64,000 nucleotides of DNA. Origin: JAFECT01 sp035551675 (GTDB taxonomy: Bacteria > Pseudomonadota > Alphaproteobacteria > Caulobacterales > Caulobacteraceae). The stretch lies in NCBI GenBank assembly GCA_035551675.1, contig DASZMV010000040.1, positions 186,001 through 250,000 on the forward strand, given 5' to 3'. Below, in pieces: positions 7,021 to 15,479 of this stretch. The notes beneath the pieces were generated by a model. The model was not told where the DNA came from, did not search any database, and was given only the letters and a program-made list of their open reading frames with translations. The stretch's first letter is position 1; each line of letters opens with the position of its first letter. The translations under genes and the position numbers were made by a program.

Positions 7021-7094
7021 AGTCGATCCCCCGCACCGGTCCTGGTTCTAGCGAAACTTATCGCTCGATGCGCTTGGTGAACGCGCCTCAGGAA

Positions 7095-7113
7095 CTAAGT
7101 CGTACATGTCCCC
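7095..7113. repeat. Third copy of the GGACATGTACGACTT repeat (inverse orientation)
   Basis: AAGTCGTACATGTCCCC in the + direction, that is, GGGGACATGTACGACTT on the minus strand, 16 of 17 identical to the copy at 6243. It lies between the GTG of the hypothetical gene and the terminator of tRNA-Pro. Confidence 0.55.
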
Positions 7114-7131
7114 AGTTTTCCAGCTCCGATC

Positions 7132-7166
7132 AAAAACAAAAGCGGCCCCCTTCGCAGGGAGCCGCT
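7132..7166 (-). terminator. Rho-independent terminator after tRNA-Pro
   Basis: On the minus strand AGCGGCTCCC-TGCGAA-GGGGGCCGCT (7166-7141) followed by TTTGTTTTTG. It lies 22 nt past the tRNA 3' end and would end an ihfA-merR-tRNA transcript. Confidence 0.82.
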
Positions 7167-7187
7167 CTCGTTCGCGATTTAGAAAAA

Positions 7188-7264
<77 letters not shown>

Positions 7265-7335
7265 AAGGGCGCCCTTATAGGGACCGCCGGGGCGGGCCGC
7301 AACGCCTCAAATCGGCGCCCGGCTTCGGATACGCC

Positions 7336-7797
7336 TCAGGACCGCGCGAGCAGGGAATCCAGCCGCGCCTTGGCCGTTTCCACTTCGTCCAGCGCCCGCT
7401 TGAGCCGGGCCCGCGTCTGCGGCGAAAGCGACCCGTTGGGCGCCGCGTGGGAGGCCGGCGCGTTGGCGGGCGCGGCCTGCAGGTCGTCGTCCATTACCTC
7501 GTCGAAGGCCAGGTCGGCTTCGGGGCTCGGCCCGCCGGCCTCGACCAGGCGTTTCAGGCCGTTCTGGCGATAGAGTTTCTGGACTCCCTCGATCTTGTAG
7601 CCCTGGGCATAAAGCAGCGCCTTCACGCCGCGTAGCACAGCGACGTCCTGGGGCCGGTAAAAACGCCGGCCGCCCGCGCGCTTCATCGGACGCAGGAACG
7701 AGAACTTGGTCTCCCAGAAGCGCAGCACGTGCTGCGGCACGCCGATCTCGTCGGCGGCTTCGGAGATGGTGCGGAAGGCGAGCGGGCTCTTGCTCAA
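7336..7797 (-). CDS. MerR-family transcriptional regulator
   Basis: 153 residues from a TTG start. The N-terminal MerR winged helix-turn-helix spans about 7-75 (RTISEAADEIGVPQHVLRFWETKF...GGRRFYRPQDVAVLRGVKALLYAQGYKIEGVQ). Residues after 85 are a variable Ala/Asp-rich linker and a short coiled-coil helix (ARLKRALDEVETAKARLDSLL) for dimerisation. There is no metal-binding Cys pattern. This MerR gene directly after ihfA is typical of alphaproteobacteria, but its effector is not established. It starts 11 nt after the ihfA stop, so it is cotranscribed with it. Confidence 0.9.
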   Translation of the reverse strand: MSKSPLAFRTISEAADEIGVPQHVLRFWETKFSFLRPMKRAGGRRFYRPQDVAVLRGVKALLYAQGYKIEGVQKLYRQNGLKRLVEAGGPSPEADLAFDEVMDDDLQAAPANAPASHAAPNGSLSPQTRARLKRALDEVETAKARLDSLLARS

Positions 7798-7808
7798 GGC
7801 GCGGCGTC

Positions 7809-8141
7809 TTAAGCGGCGCGGTGGTTGTCGTTGTCGTCGTAGTCGGCGCCGTCCCCGTTCACGCGCGCCTTCATCACCTGCGAGGCGCGGAAGCTGATCA
7901 CGCGCCGCGGATCGATGGCGGCCGGCTCGCCGGTCTTAGGATTGCGCCCCATGCGCGCGCGCTTGGCGCGGACCTGGAAGACGCCGAAGCCGGAAAGTTT
8001 GACGGTCTGACCCTGTTCGAGCGCGTCGGCGATCAATTCCAGAGTCCGTTCGACGAGCTGCGAGCATTCTTGCCGCGACAGGCCGACTTCCTCGTAGACC
8101 GCTTCACAGAGGTCCGCACGCGTCAGTGTTTCACCTTTCAT
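7809..8141 (-). CDS. ihfA: Integration host factor subunit alpha
   Basis: DNA-bending nucleoid protein, active as a heterodimer with IhfB in recombination, replication control and sigma-54 promoters (in Caulobacter, flagellar genes). 110 residues. It starts MKGETLTRADLCEAVYEEVGLSRQE and has the dimer body (LVERTLELIADALEQGQTVKLSGFGVF) and the DNA-inserting beta arm with RMGRNPKTGEPAAIDPRRVISFRAS, in which the Asn-Pro of the arm tip is present. The C-terminus is extended with Asp/Asn. The ATG at 8141 is preceded by GGGGGAGTTCCC. Confidence 0.95.
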   Translation of the reverse strand: MKGETLTRADLCEAVYEEVGLSRQECSQLVERTLELIADALEQGQTVKLSGFGVFQVRAKRARMGRNPKTGEPAAIDPRRVISFRASQVMKARVNGDGADYDDNDNHRAA

Positions 8142-8260
8142 GGGAACTCCCCCGAGCCGGACAACTGTTAAGGGAATAGACGCCGAACTGAAGGAAAGTC
8201 AAAGGGCTCTCGCACTTTTTTAGCGTTGTTTTCGCTGCCCCAACCACATTTGATAGGGAG

Positions 8261-9237
<977 letters not shown>

Positions 9238-9241
<4 letters not shown>

Positions 9242-10401
9242 GCCTGTTGCTCCACGCGCGGTCCATTCCCATCCGATTTGGCCACTTTCGCGACAGCGCT
9301 CAAGCGTTCGAGATTACGGCTGATTTCGCTCATATAGTCACTGGCGGCGAGATCGGCGGCGATCTTTATCGCATTGGCGAAGCCCTTGGCGTCCGCGCCG
9401 CCGTGACTCTTCACCACAGTGCCGTTCAGGCCGAGCAGGGGTCCGCCGTTGACGGTCGAGGGATCTATCCGCGCCCGCATCTTCCTCAGCGCCGGATACG
9501 CGATGGCGGCGCCGAGCTTGGCCTGCAGGTCCGAGGTCAGGGCGTCCTTCAAGACTGCGGCGACGAAACGCGCGGTGCCCTCACCTGTCTTCAGCGCGAT
9601 GTTGCCGGTGAAGCCGTCGGTGACCACCACGTCCACCGTGCCCTTGGCGATGTCGTCGCCTTCGACGAACCCGTGATAATCGAGGTCGAAGCCGCCTTCG
9701 CGCAGCATCTGCGCCGCCTCGCGCACCTCCTCGTGGCCCTTCATCTCTTCGGAGCCGACGTTGAGCAGGCCGATGGTCGGGCGCTTCACCCGGTGCACCG
9801 CGCGGTGGAAGGCGTCGCCCATGATGGCGAACTCGACCAGCTGTTCGGCGTCGCTGGTGATGTTGGCGCCGACGTCGAGCACCGCGGTCACCCCGCGCAG
9901 CGTCGGCCACGACGCCACGATCGCGGGCCGGTCCAGTTTCGGCGCGGCCATGCGCAGTTGCAGCTTTGAGATCGCCATCAAGGCGCCGGTGTTGCCGGCG
10001 GAGACGGCGGCCTGGGCCTCGCCGGTCTTTACCGCCTCGACCGCGTTCCACAGGCTCGAGCCCTTGCCGCGGCGCAGCGCCTGGGCCGGCTTCTCGTCCA
10101 TGGCGATGGTCAGGTCGGTGTGGCGGATCTCGGAGACCGCCTGGGCGTCTGGGATGCGCGCCAGCAGCGTCTTCAGCCGCTTCTCGTCGCCGTGGACCAG
10201 GAAGCGCACCTTGCGCCCTCCCAGCCGCTCCAACGCTCGGGCCAGTCCCGGGACCACAACAGCGGGGCCGAGATCACCGCCCATGGCGTCAATCGAAATA
10301 ACCAGGGGGGACGACGTAGCGATCGGAGGCGCTCCTTGGGCCCCGCCTCGATTCCGAGGAGAGCCGGCTGCGGCGGCCGGACGATAGCGCCGCGCCACCA
10401 C
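9238..10401 (-). CDS. plsX: Phosphate acyltransferase PlsX
   Basis: Makes acyl-phosphate from acyl-ACP for the PlsY route of phospholipid synthesis; a soluble, membrane-associated enzyme. The conserved protein starts at about residue 33 (LVISIDAMGGDLGP), with family motifs following: VSAGNTGALMA, LDVGAN, NVGSEEMKG, VVTDGFTGNIALK, and near the end GGPLLGLNGTVVKSHG. The annotated GTG at 10401 leaves an unusual 32-residue Arg/Ala/Gly-rich leader; between it and the conserved region there is no ATG, GTG or TTG after codon 2, so the true start is uncertain. fabH follows with a 4-nt overlap. Confidence 0.95.
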
Positions 10402-10441
10402 GATTCAAGCGATAGCCGAGCCGGCTGACGCGTTCCTTGCT

Positions 10442-10975
10442 CTAAGCTTTCGTTTTTCCGGACGGTTTCAGCTCCGCGAGCACCGCGAACGGTGACGCTT
10501 CGTGCTCCTCCGGCGGCGCCTCGAACTCCACACCGGGTTTCCGGGGAAAGGGGTCGAGCTCCAGGGCGAGGTGCTCGATCACATAGGCGCCGATGTCCAG
10601 GACGCCGGTTTCGATCACGTCGGGGGCGTCCAGGTCCGCCAGGCCGAACTCGTGATCCTCGGCGTCGTCGGCCCCGGCGGCGGGTTCGGTGGTGAAGGGG
10701 ATCGAGAAGTCCGAGCGGATGTCGGTCTCGAACGGCTCGAGGCTCACGCCGCAGATCTGGACCACCTTGGCGTGGACCTGGCCCCGGACCTCGCCGCCCG
10801 GCCCGGTCTGGAGGATGGCGACATCGGCTTCCAGCAGGTTCAGAGCTTCCAGGCCCAAGGCCTTGGCGATGCGGGCGCGGTCCATTTCATCGGCGAGCAT
10901 GCGGCGGTCGAGGCGCTTTCCGACCTCGTCCAGGCGGACGATGACGGGCCAGGGATCGGCTTCCGAGGATTTCAT
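10442..10975 (-). CDS. YceD/DUF177 family protein
   Basis: 177 residues. DUF177/YceD proteins are linked to 23S rRNA maturation and are normally encoded beside rpmF and plsX. Here plsX follows after 40 nt without an rpmF between. The family core is visible around LEALNLLEADVAI, VRGQVHAKVVQICGVSLEPFETDI (with the single conserved Cys), and the acidic DIGAYVIEHLALELDPFPRKPG. The start ATG overlaps the stop of the CBP3-like gene (ATGA). Confidence 0.88.
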   Translation of the reverse strand: MKSSEADPWPVIVRLDEVGKRLDRRMLADEMDRARIAKALGLEALNLLEADVAILQTGPGGEVRGQVHAKVVQICGVSLEPFETDIRSDFSIPFTTEPAAGADDAEDHEFGLADLDAPDVIETGVLDIGAYVIEHLALELDPFPRKPGVEFEAPPEEHEASPFAVLAELKPSGKTKA

Positions 10976-11535
10976 CGCACGGCTCCTACGACTGGGGCGC
11001 TTAAGACTTCGGCTTCCGGCCAGACGACCTGGCCCTGCAGCAGGGCGGGCAGAGGCTCGAGCGCCAGCGCCGCGTGCGCCCGTATCACGTAATCGGCGAG
11101 CGGCGCGGCCCGTTCCAGGGCGGCCTCGTCGCCATAGACGGTACGCGCGATCAGGCCGGTGATTCCCTCGCGGTCCGGCCCGGCCAGCAGGTCGCGGTAG
11201 GCGGTGGCGCGGCCGAACAAGGCCTCGCCCAGCCGGCGCATCTTCTTCGACACCGACAGGTCGCCCACCCCCAGCTCGCGCAGGGAGTCGTCGAGCGCCT
11301 GAATAAAGGCGTCGAACAGGGCCTGGGCGGTCTCGGCCGCCGCGGCGCCGTGGCCCGCGAGACGTTGCTGTAGAAGGACCACGTGGACCACGTACAACTC
11401 AAAACGAGCGTCGATCTCGTCGGGGACGCCCAGGTCCGAGTAGAAGGCGGGGCTGCGCGCTTGCGCCACGGCCGCAGCGTAAAGCCTTGCGCCGAAAGCC
11501 TTTGCGGGTCGCTGGCGGAACAGTTTATCGAGCAT
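10972..11535 (-). CDS. Ubiquinol-cytochrome c chaperone (CBP3/UQCC1-like)
   Basis: 187 residues, all-helical, matching the CBP3/ubiquinol-cytochrome c chaperone domain that assists cytochrome b assembly in the bc1 complex. Recognisable segments are YAAAVAQARSPAFYSDLGVPDEIDARFELYVVHVVLLQQRL and FDAFIQALDDSLRELGVGDLSVSKKMRRLGEALFGR. First gene of the leftward operon with yceD-plsX-fabH, divergent from bamE (90 nt between starts). Physiological role in bacteria is inferred from the mitochondrial family. Confidence 0.85.
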   Translation of the reverse strand: MLDKLFRQRPAKAFGARLYAAAVAQARSPAFYSDLGVPDEIDARFELYVVHVVLLQQRLAGHGAAAAETAQALFDAFIQALDDSLRELGVGDLSVSKKMRRLGEALFGRATAYRDLLAGPDREGITGLIARTVYGDEAALERAAPLADYVIRAHAALALEPLPALLQGQVVWPEAEVLSAPVVGAVR

Positions 11536-11624
11536 ATCCGGCGCCCCTTTTCCGCCTCGCCGTTGAACTAATGAGCCGGGAACGGTAGGTCAAAGGCCGC
11601 CGACCGCTTTTCCGGCCTGGATTT

Positions 11625-12131
11625 ATGAGTGTCGCGATGTCGAAGGTCCGTCTGAGCCCTGCCCTGTTCGTCTCCGCGGCCCTGTTGGCCGGCGCCGCGC
11701 TCAGCGGCTGCTCGCCGGTGATCGCCCGCCAGGGCTTTCAGGTTCAGGACGCCCAGCCCCGCGACGTGAAGGTGGGCGAGGACACCAAGTCCACGGTCCT
11801 GTCGCGCCTGGGTTCGCCCTCGGCGGTTTCCACCTTCGAACCCAACGTCTGGTACTACATCAGCCAGACATCGGAGACCTACACCTACCACCTGCCGCAG
11901 GTGAGCCAGCGCGACGTGGTCGCCATCACCTTCGACAAGGGCAACGACCAGGTGGTCAAGGTCGATACGCTGGGCTTCAAGGACGGTCACAAGATCGCTT
12001 ACAACAAGCGCGAGACCCCGACCCGCGGCCGCGAACTGACCGCGCTGGAACAGCTCCTCGGCAACGTCGGGCGCCAGACCCTCCCGCCCACCGACGAGAA
12101 CTCGGTCCCCGGCGGCAACAATCCTCGCTGA
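11625..12131 (+). CDS. bamE: Outer-membrane assembly lipoprotein BamE (SmpA/OmlA family)
   Basis: Lipoprotein subunit of the BAM beta-barrel insertion complex. 168 residues. A lipoprotein signal peptide ends in the lipobox LSGC (Cys at about 29), so the mature protein is lipid-anchored in the outer membrane. The SmpA/OmlA domain follows (VKVGEDTKSTVLSRLGSPSAVSTFEPNVWYYISQTSET...VVAITFDKGNDQVVKVDTLG). The C-terminal 40 residues are a polar tail. A strong terminator follows at 12155, so it is monocistronic. Confidence 0.93.
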   Translation: MSVAMSKVRLSPALFVSAALLAGAALSGCSPVIARQGFQVQDAQPRDVKVGEDTKSTVLSRLGSPSAVSTFEPNVWYYISQTSETYTYHLPQVSQRDVVAITFDKGNDQVVKVDTLGFKDGHKIAYNKRETPTRGRELTALEQLLGNVGRQTLPPTDENSVPGGNNPR

Positions 12132-12154
12132 TCGCTACCTGATCGAACGCATCG

Positions 12155-12185
12155 AAAGGCCCCGGAAGCGCTTCCGGGGCCTTTT
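12155..12185 (+). terminator. Rho-independent terminator after bamE
   Basis: Almost perfectly palindromic AAAGGCCCCGGAAG/CTTCCGGGGCCTTTT with a 2-nt centre, followed by a TTTT run. The A-run on the left makes it usable in both directions. Confidence 0.88.
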
Positions 12186-12229
12186 GCTTGGGCGATGAGT
12201 CATGCCTCGGAAGCGAAGAAAGAAGAATT

Positions 12230-12378
12230 GTCCACGAACCACACGAACCACACTAACGAGCAAACACCTGCGCCGTAGGCGCGACAATTTCATCGGTGCT
12301 TCGCGCAGATGGTTCACACTGTGAACGCGACTCGTTCCTGTGGTTCGTGTGGTTGTGTGGTTCGTGTGGTTCGTGGAC
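12230..12378. repeat. Inverted-repeat element with ACGAACCAC-type arms
   Basis: Perfect 24-nt inverted repeat, 12230-12253 with 12355-12378, enclosing 101 nt. The arms consist of reiterated CACGAACCA units. The interior holds a perfect palindrome GTTCACACTGTGAAC near 12311-12327 and a GCGCCGTAGGCGCGAC box, also found in related form at about 12515. Together with the next element it occupies most of the 487-nt gap between bamE and hppA, where I see no gene. Confidence 0.75.
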
Positions 12379-12421
12379 ACTCTGAAGACGGCGACCGCAC
12401 CCACCGCCGGTTCTGATTTCA

Positions 12422-12486
12422 CGCAGAGGACGCAGAGGAAGAAGAGATCGCAGAGGGGTCGCAGATGCATCTCTGCGTCCTCTGCG
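12422..12486. repeat. Inverted-repeat element with CGCAGAGGA-type arms
   Basis: Perfect 16-nt inverted repeat, 12422-12437 with 12471-12486, whose arms are two copies of CGCAGAGG-type units. The interior repeats the unit again (TCGCAGAGGGGTCGCAGA). Open frames through it give SAEDAE...LCVLCV-type peptides, which are repeat artefacts. About 25 nt further on (12512-12530) is a GCGCCTACGGCGCGAC box similar to that inside the preceding element. Confidence 0.72.
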
Positions 12487-12558
12487 CTTCTCCGTGTCCT
12501 CATCTACTAATGGCGCCTACGGCGCGACCCGCACCGCCGTCAGCTCCGTGCACGCTGC

Positions 12559-12593
12559 AAAAGAAAAGGCCCCGGAGATTGCTCTCCGGGGCC
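12559..12593 (-). terminator. Rho-independent terminator after hppA
   Basis: On the minus strand GGCCCCGGAGA-GCAA-TCTCCGGGGCC (12593-12568), a perfect 11-bp stem, followed by TTTTCTTTT. It lies 26 nt past the hppA stop. Confidence 0.88.
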
Positions 12594-12618
12594 GGTTCGT
12601 TTGTATCACTTAGCTGGG

Positions 12619-14772
12619 TCAGATCTTGCCGCTGGCAAGGACGGCCAGGAGCAACAGCGCCACGATGTTCGTGATCTTGATCATCGGGTTCACGGCCGGG
12701 CCCGCGGTGTCCTTGTAGGGATCGCCGACGGTGTCGCCGGTGACCGCGGCCTTGTGGGCGTCGGAGCCCTTGCCGCCGTAGGCGCCTTCTTCGATGTACT
12801 TCTTCGCGTTGTCCCACGCGCCGCCGCCCGAGGTCATCGAGATGGCGACGAACAGACCGGTCACGATCACACCCACCAGCATGGCGCCCAGCGACGCGAA
12901 CGCATCGGCCTTGTCTTGCGACACCAGCAGGATGACCAGAAACAGCGCGATCGGCGACAGCACCGGCAGCAGCGAGGGGATGATCATCTCCTTGATCGCG
13001 GCCTTGGTGAGGATGTCGACGGCGCGGCCGTAGTCGGGCTTCTGCTTGAAGTCCATGATGCCGGGCATTTCGCGGAACTGGCGACGCACTTCATCGACGA
13101 CCGATTGCGCGGCGCGACCGACGGCGGTCATCGACAGACCGCCGAACAGGAACGGCAACAGGCCGCCGAACAACAGGCCCACGACGACGTACGGGTTCGA
13201 CAGGTCAAACGCGATCTTGCCGCTGAGGCCCTCGAAGAAGCTTCCGGGCGTGGCGTTGGCCGGGTCCGAGAAGAACTTCAGGTCGTTGGTGTAGGCGGTG
13301 AACAGCACCAGCGCGCCGAGGCCCGCGGAGCCGATCGCATAACCCTTGGTCACCGCCTTGGTGGTGTTGCCCACGGCGTCGAGCGCGTCGGTCGACACGC
13401 GGACTTCCTTGGGCAGGCCCGCCATTTCAGCGATGCCGCCGGCGTTGTCGGTGACCGGACCGAAGGCGTCCAGCGCGACGATCATGCCCGCGATCGACAA
13501 CATGGTGGTGGTGGCGACGGCCACGCCGAACAAGCCGGCGAGCGAGTAGGTCGCGATGATGCCGGCGATGATCGCCAGCGCCGGCAGCGCGGTCGACTCG
13601 AGCGACACGGCGAGACCCTGGATCACGTTGGTGCCGTGACCCGACTGCGACGCCTTGGCGATCGACTTCACCGGGCGGAAGCCGGTGCCGGTGTAGTACT
13701 CGGTAACCACCACGATCGCCGCGGTGACCGCGAGACCGATGGCGCCGCACCAGAACAGGCTCATCGATGAGATCTGCTGCACGCCGTCCGCCATGGGCAG
13801 GGCAACTTCGGCCGGGACCAGGTACTTCACCACCGCGTAGATGGCGATCAGCGAGAGCACGCCGGTCACGATCAGGCCCTGGTAGAGGGCGCCCATGATG
13901 TTCTTCTTCTTGCCCATGCGGACGAAGAAGGTGCCGATGATCGAGGTGAAGATGCAGACGCCGCAGATCGCGAGCGGCAGCGTCATCATCGCGTTCAGGT
14001 CCGGTGACTTGTCGAAGAAGATCGCCGCCAGAACCATGGTGGCGACGGTGGTCACCGCATAGGTCTCGAACAGGTCGGCGGCCATGCCGGCGCAGTCGCC
14101 GACGTTGTCGCCGACGTTGTCGGCGATGGTCGCCGCGTTGCGGGGATCGTCCTCCGGGATGCCGGCTTCAACCTTGCCCACCATGTCGCCGCCCACGTCG
14201 GCGCCCTTGGTGAAGATGCCGCCGCCGAGTCGAGCGAAGATCGAGATCAGCGAGGCGCCGAAGCCGAGCGCCACCAGCGCGTCCTTCACGTCCTTCGAAC
14301 TCGGCTCGAGGTGCAGGCCCTGGGTCAGGAACAGATAATAGCCCGACACGCCCAACAGCGCACCGCCGGCCACGAACATGCCGGTCACCGCGCCCGAGCG
14401 GAAAGCCATCGAAAGACCCTTGTCCAGGCTCTCAGACGCCGCCTGCGCCGTGCGAACGTTGGCGCGCACCGAGATCAACATGCCCGCGTAACCCGCGGCG
14501 CCGGAGAGCACCGCGCCGACCAGGAAACCGAGGGCGGCTTCCCAGTTGATCAGCAGGAGGGTGATCACGAGGATCACCACGCCGACGATGCCGATGGTCA
14601 TGTACTGGCGGCGAAGATAGGCCGACGCGCCTTCCTGGATCGCGGCCGCGATCTCGCGCATCTTGTCGTTGCCGGTGGAGGCCTTCATCAAGGCCGAGGT
14701 CTGGATGACCCCATAAAGAATGCCGATCACGCCGGCGACTAGGGCAAAGCCTAGCCACTTGGTAACGTCCAT
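12619..14772 (-). CDS. hppA: Membrane-bound proton-pumping pyrophosphatase, K+-independent type
   Basis: Couples pyrophosphate hydrolysis to proton translocation across the inner membrane, recovering energy from biosynthesis. 717 residues from the ATG at 14772 (an in-frame TTG lies two codons upstream), with about 16 membrane helices. The pyrophosphate/Mg site is intact: FTKGADVGGDMVGKVE and IADNVGDNVGDCAGMAADLFE; the late Asp cluster is at GGAWDNAKKYIEEGAYGGKGSDAHKAAVTGDTVGDP. The segment GNTTKAVTKGYAIGSA has Lys and Thr at the two positions that separate K+-independent H+-pumps from K+-dependent enzymes (which have Ala and Gly), so no K+ requirement is expected. It has its own terminator and a GC-rich leader hairpin. 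Confidence 0.96.
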   Translation of the reverse strand: MDVTKWLGFALVAGVIGILYGVIQTSALMKASTGNDKMREIAAAIQEGASAYLRRQYMTIGIVGVVILVITLLLINWEAALGFLVGAVLSGAAGYAGMLISVRANVRTAQAASESLDKGLSMAFRSGAVTGMFVAGGALLGVSGYYLFLTQGLHLEPSSKDVKDALVALGFGASLISIFARLGGGIFTKGADVGGDMVGKVEAGIPEDDPRNAATIADNVGDNVGDCAGMAADLFETYAVTTVATMVLAAIFFDKSPDLNAMMTLPLAICGVCIFTSIIGTFFVRMGKKKNIMGALYQGLIVTGVLSLIAIYAVVKYLVPAEVALPMADGVQQISSMSLFWCGAIGLAVTAAIVVVTEYYTGTGFRPVKSIAKASQSGHGTNVIQGLAVSLESTALPALAIIAGIIATYSLAGLFGVAVATTTMLSIAGMIVALDAFGPVTDNAGGIAEMAGLPKEVRVSTDALDAVGNTTKAVTKGYAIGSAGLGALVLFTAYTNDLKFFSDPANATPGSFFEGLSGKIAFDLSNPYVVVGLLFGGLLPFLFGGLSMTAVGRAAQSVVDEVRRQFREMPGIMDFKQKPDYGRAVDILTKAAIKEMIIPSLLPVLSPIALFLVILLVSQDKADAFASLGAMLVGVIVTGLFVAISMTSGGGAWDNAKKYIEEGAYGGKGSDAHKAAVTGDTVGDPYKDTAGPAVNPMIKITNIVALLLLAVLASGKI

Positions 14773-14840
14773 AGTCAAAGCGCCCCTGTCGGTGCTGGCG
14801 GGTTGGCCGCAGCGAACGCCACGCTTCTGCCCGGGGATTC

Positions 14841-14861
14841 GGGGGCGCCCTATGCGCCCCC
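14841..14861 (-). other. Strong hairpin in the hppA upstream leader region
   Basis: GGGGGCGC-CCTAT-GCGCCCCC, an 8-bp perfect GC stem with flanking CGGGG...CCCCG that could extend it. It lies about 70 nt before the hppA ATG. No T-run follows on the minus strand, so it is not a normal terminator of the gene at 14954. It may be a leader structure or a simple palindrome. Confidence 0.4.
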
Positions 14862-14953
14862 GGGGAAAAGACGCCGGAAAATGCCAAAAGACCCTCGCGG
14901 GCGCAACAGAAACGAATTGCGCCGTAAGTCTTTGAATTATCTAGCGATAGGTC

Positions 14954-15382
14954 TTATTCACCGCGCGGCTGGAGCATTCCGACGCGCCGCTGCGGTTGGC
15001 TGGAGGTGATCACCACCCCGGTAATCACCCCCGGTCCGGCAAGGACGGAGGCCTGTCGGAACAGCGACGCTTTCAGCGCCGCCTCGTCGATTCGGGTCCA
15101 GTCGCCGGGGATGGCGAACGGGGTCCGGTGGCTGGTCCGCACCAGGGCGTCGCGGAAATAGGGCGCCTTGGCCCGAAGCGCCGTCGGATCGGCCCGCGCA
15201 GACAGGTTCAACCGAACGCTCACGAAAACATAGTTGCGCAGCTTGCCGTCGGCCACGACGGGGATCGCCACCGGCTGCAGGTCGACGTACTGCCCGACCG
15301 GGGTCTTGGAGCCTTCGGCGGCGGTCGCCGCGACGGCGGACAGGGCCAGGATCGACGTGAGAACTAGAATCGGTGCGCGCAT
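14954..15382 (-). CDS. Secreted protein of unknown function
   Basis: 142 residues from the ATG at 15382. The N-terminus is a Sec signal peptide (MRAPILVLTSILALSAVAATAAEG, cleavage near AATAA). The mature part, VDLQPVAIPVVADGKLRNYVFVSVRLNL...LRAKAPYFRDALVRTSHRTPF, has the alternating pattern of FliL-like domains (a 'v.l.Pi.v' strand, then 'R.yvfv.v.L', then a 'kaP.fRDaiv' helix), but I cannot place it firmly. It ends with an Arg-rich tail. It is divergent from the molybdenum hydroxylase operon (97 nt between starts). Likely periplasmic. Confidence 0.72.
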   Translation of the reverse strand: MRAPILVLTSILALSAVAATAAEGSKTPVGQYVDLQPVAIPVVADGKLRNYVFVSVRLNLSARADPTALRAKAPYFRDALVRTSHRTPFAIPGDWTRIDEAALKASLFRQASVLAGPGVITGVVITSSQPQRRVGMLQPRGE

Positions 15383-15479
15383 GGGGCCAGCATCGGGCGC
15401 GTCGGTTAGCCAAAGGTAAGCGCTTCCGCTTGCCGCCGCGCGTGCTAAGTTTTGTAGCATCCAGTTGAGGGAGTGCGCC

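Noticed and set aside
10295..10330. ATC as a possible start codon of plsX with GGAG 8 nt upstream
   Set aside because: ATC starts are extremely rare. The GTG at 10401 allows a normal, if longer, protein, so the doubt is only noted with the gene.
12135..12503. A 122-codon open frame with SAEDAE and LCVLCV
   Set aside because: It lies wholly over a terminator and two inverted-repeat elements, and its sequence is the usual translation of such repeats.
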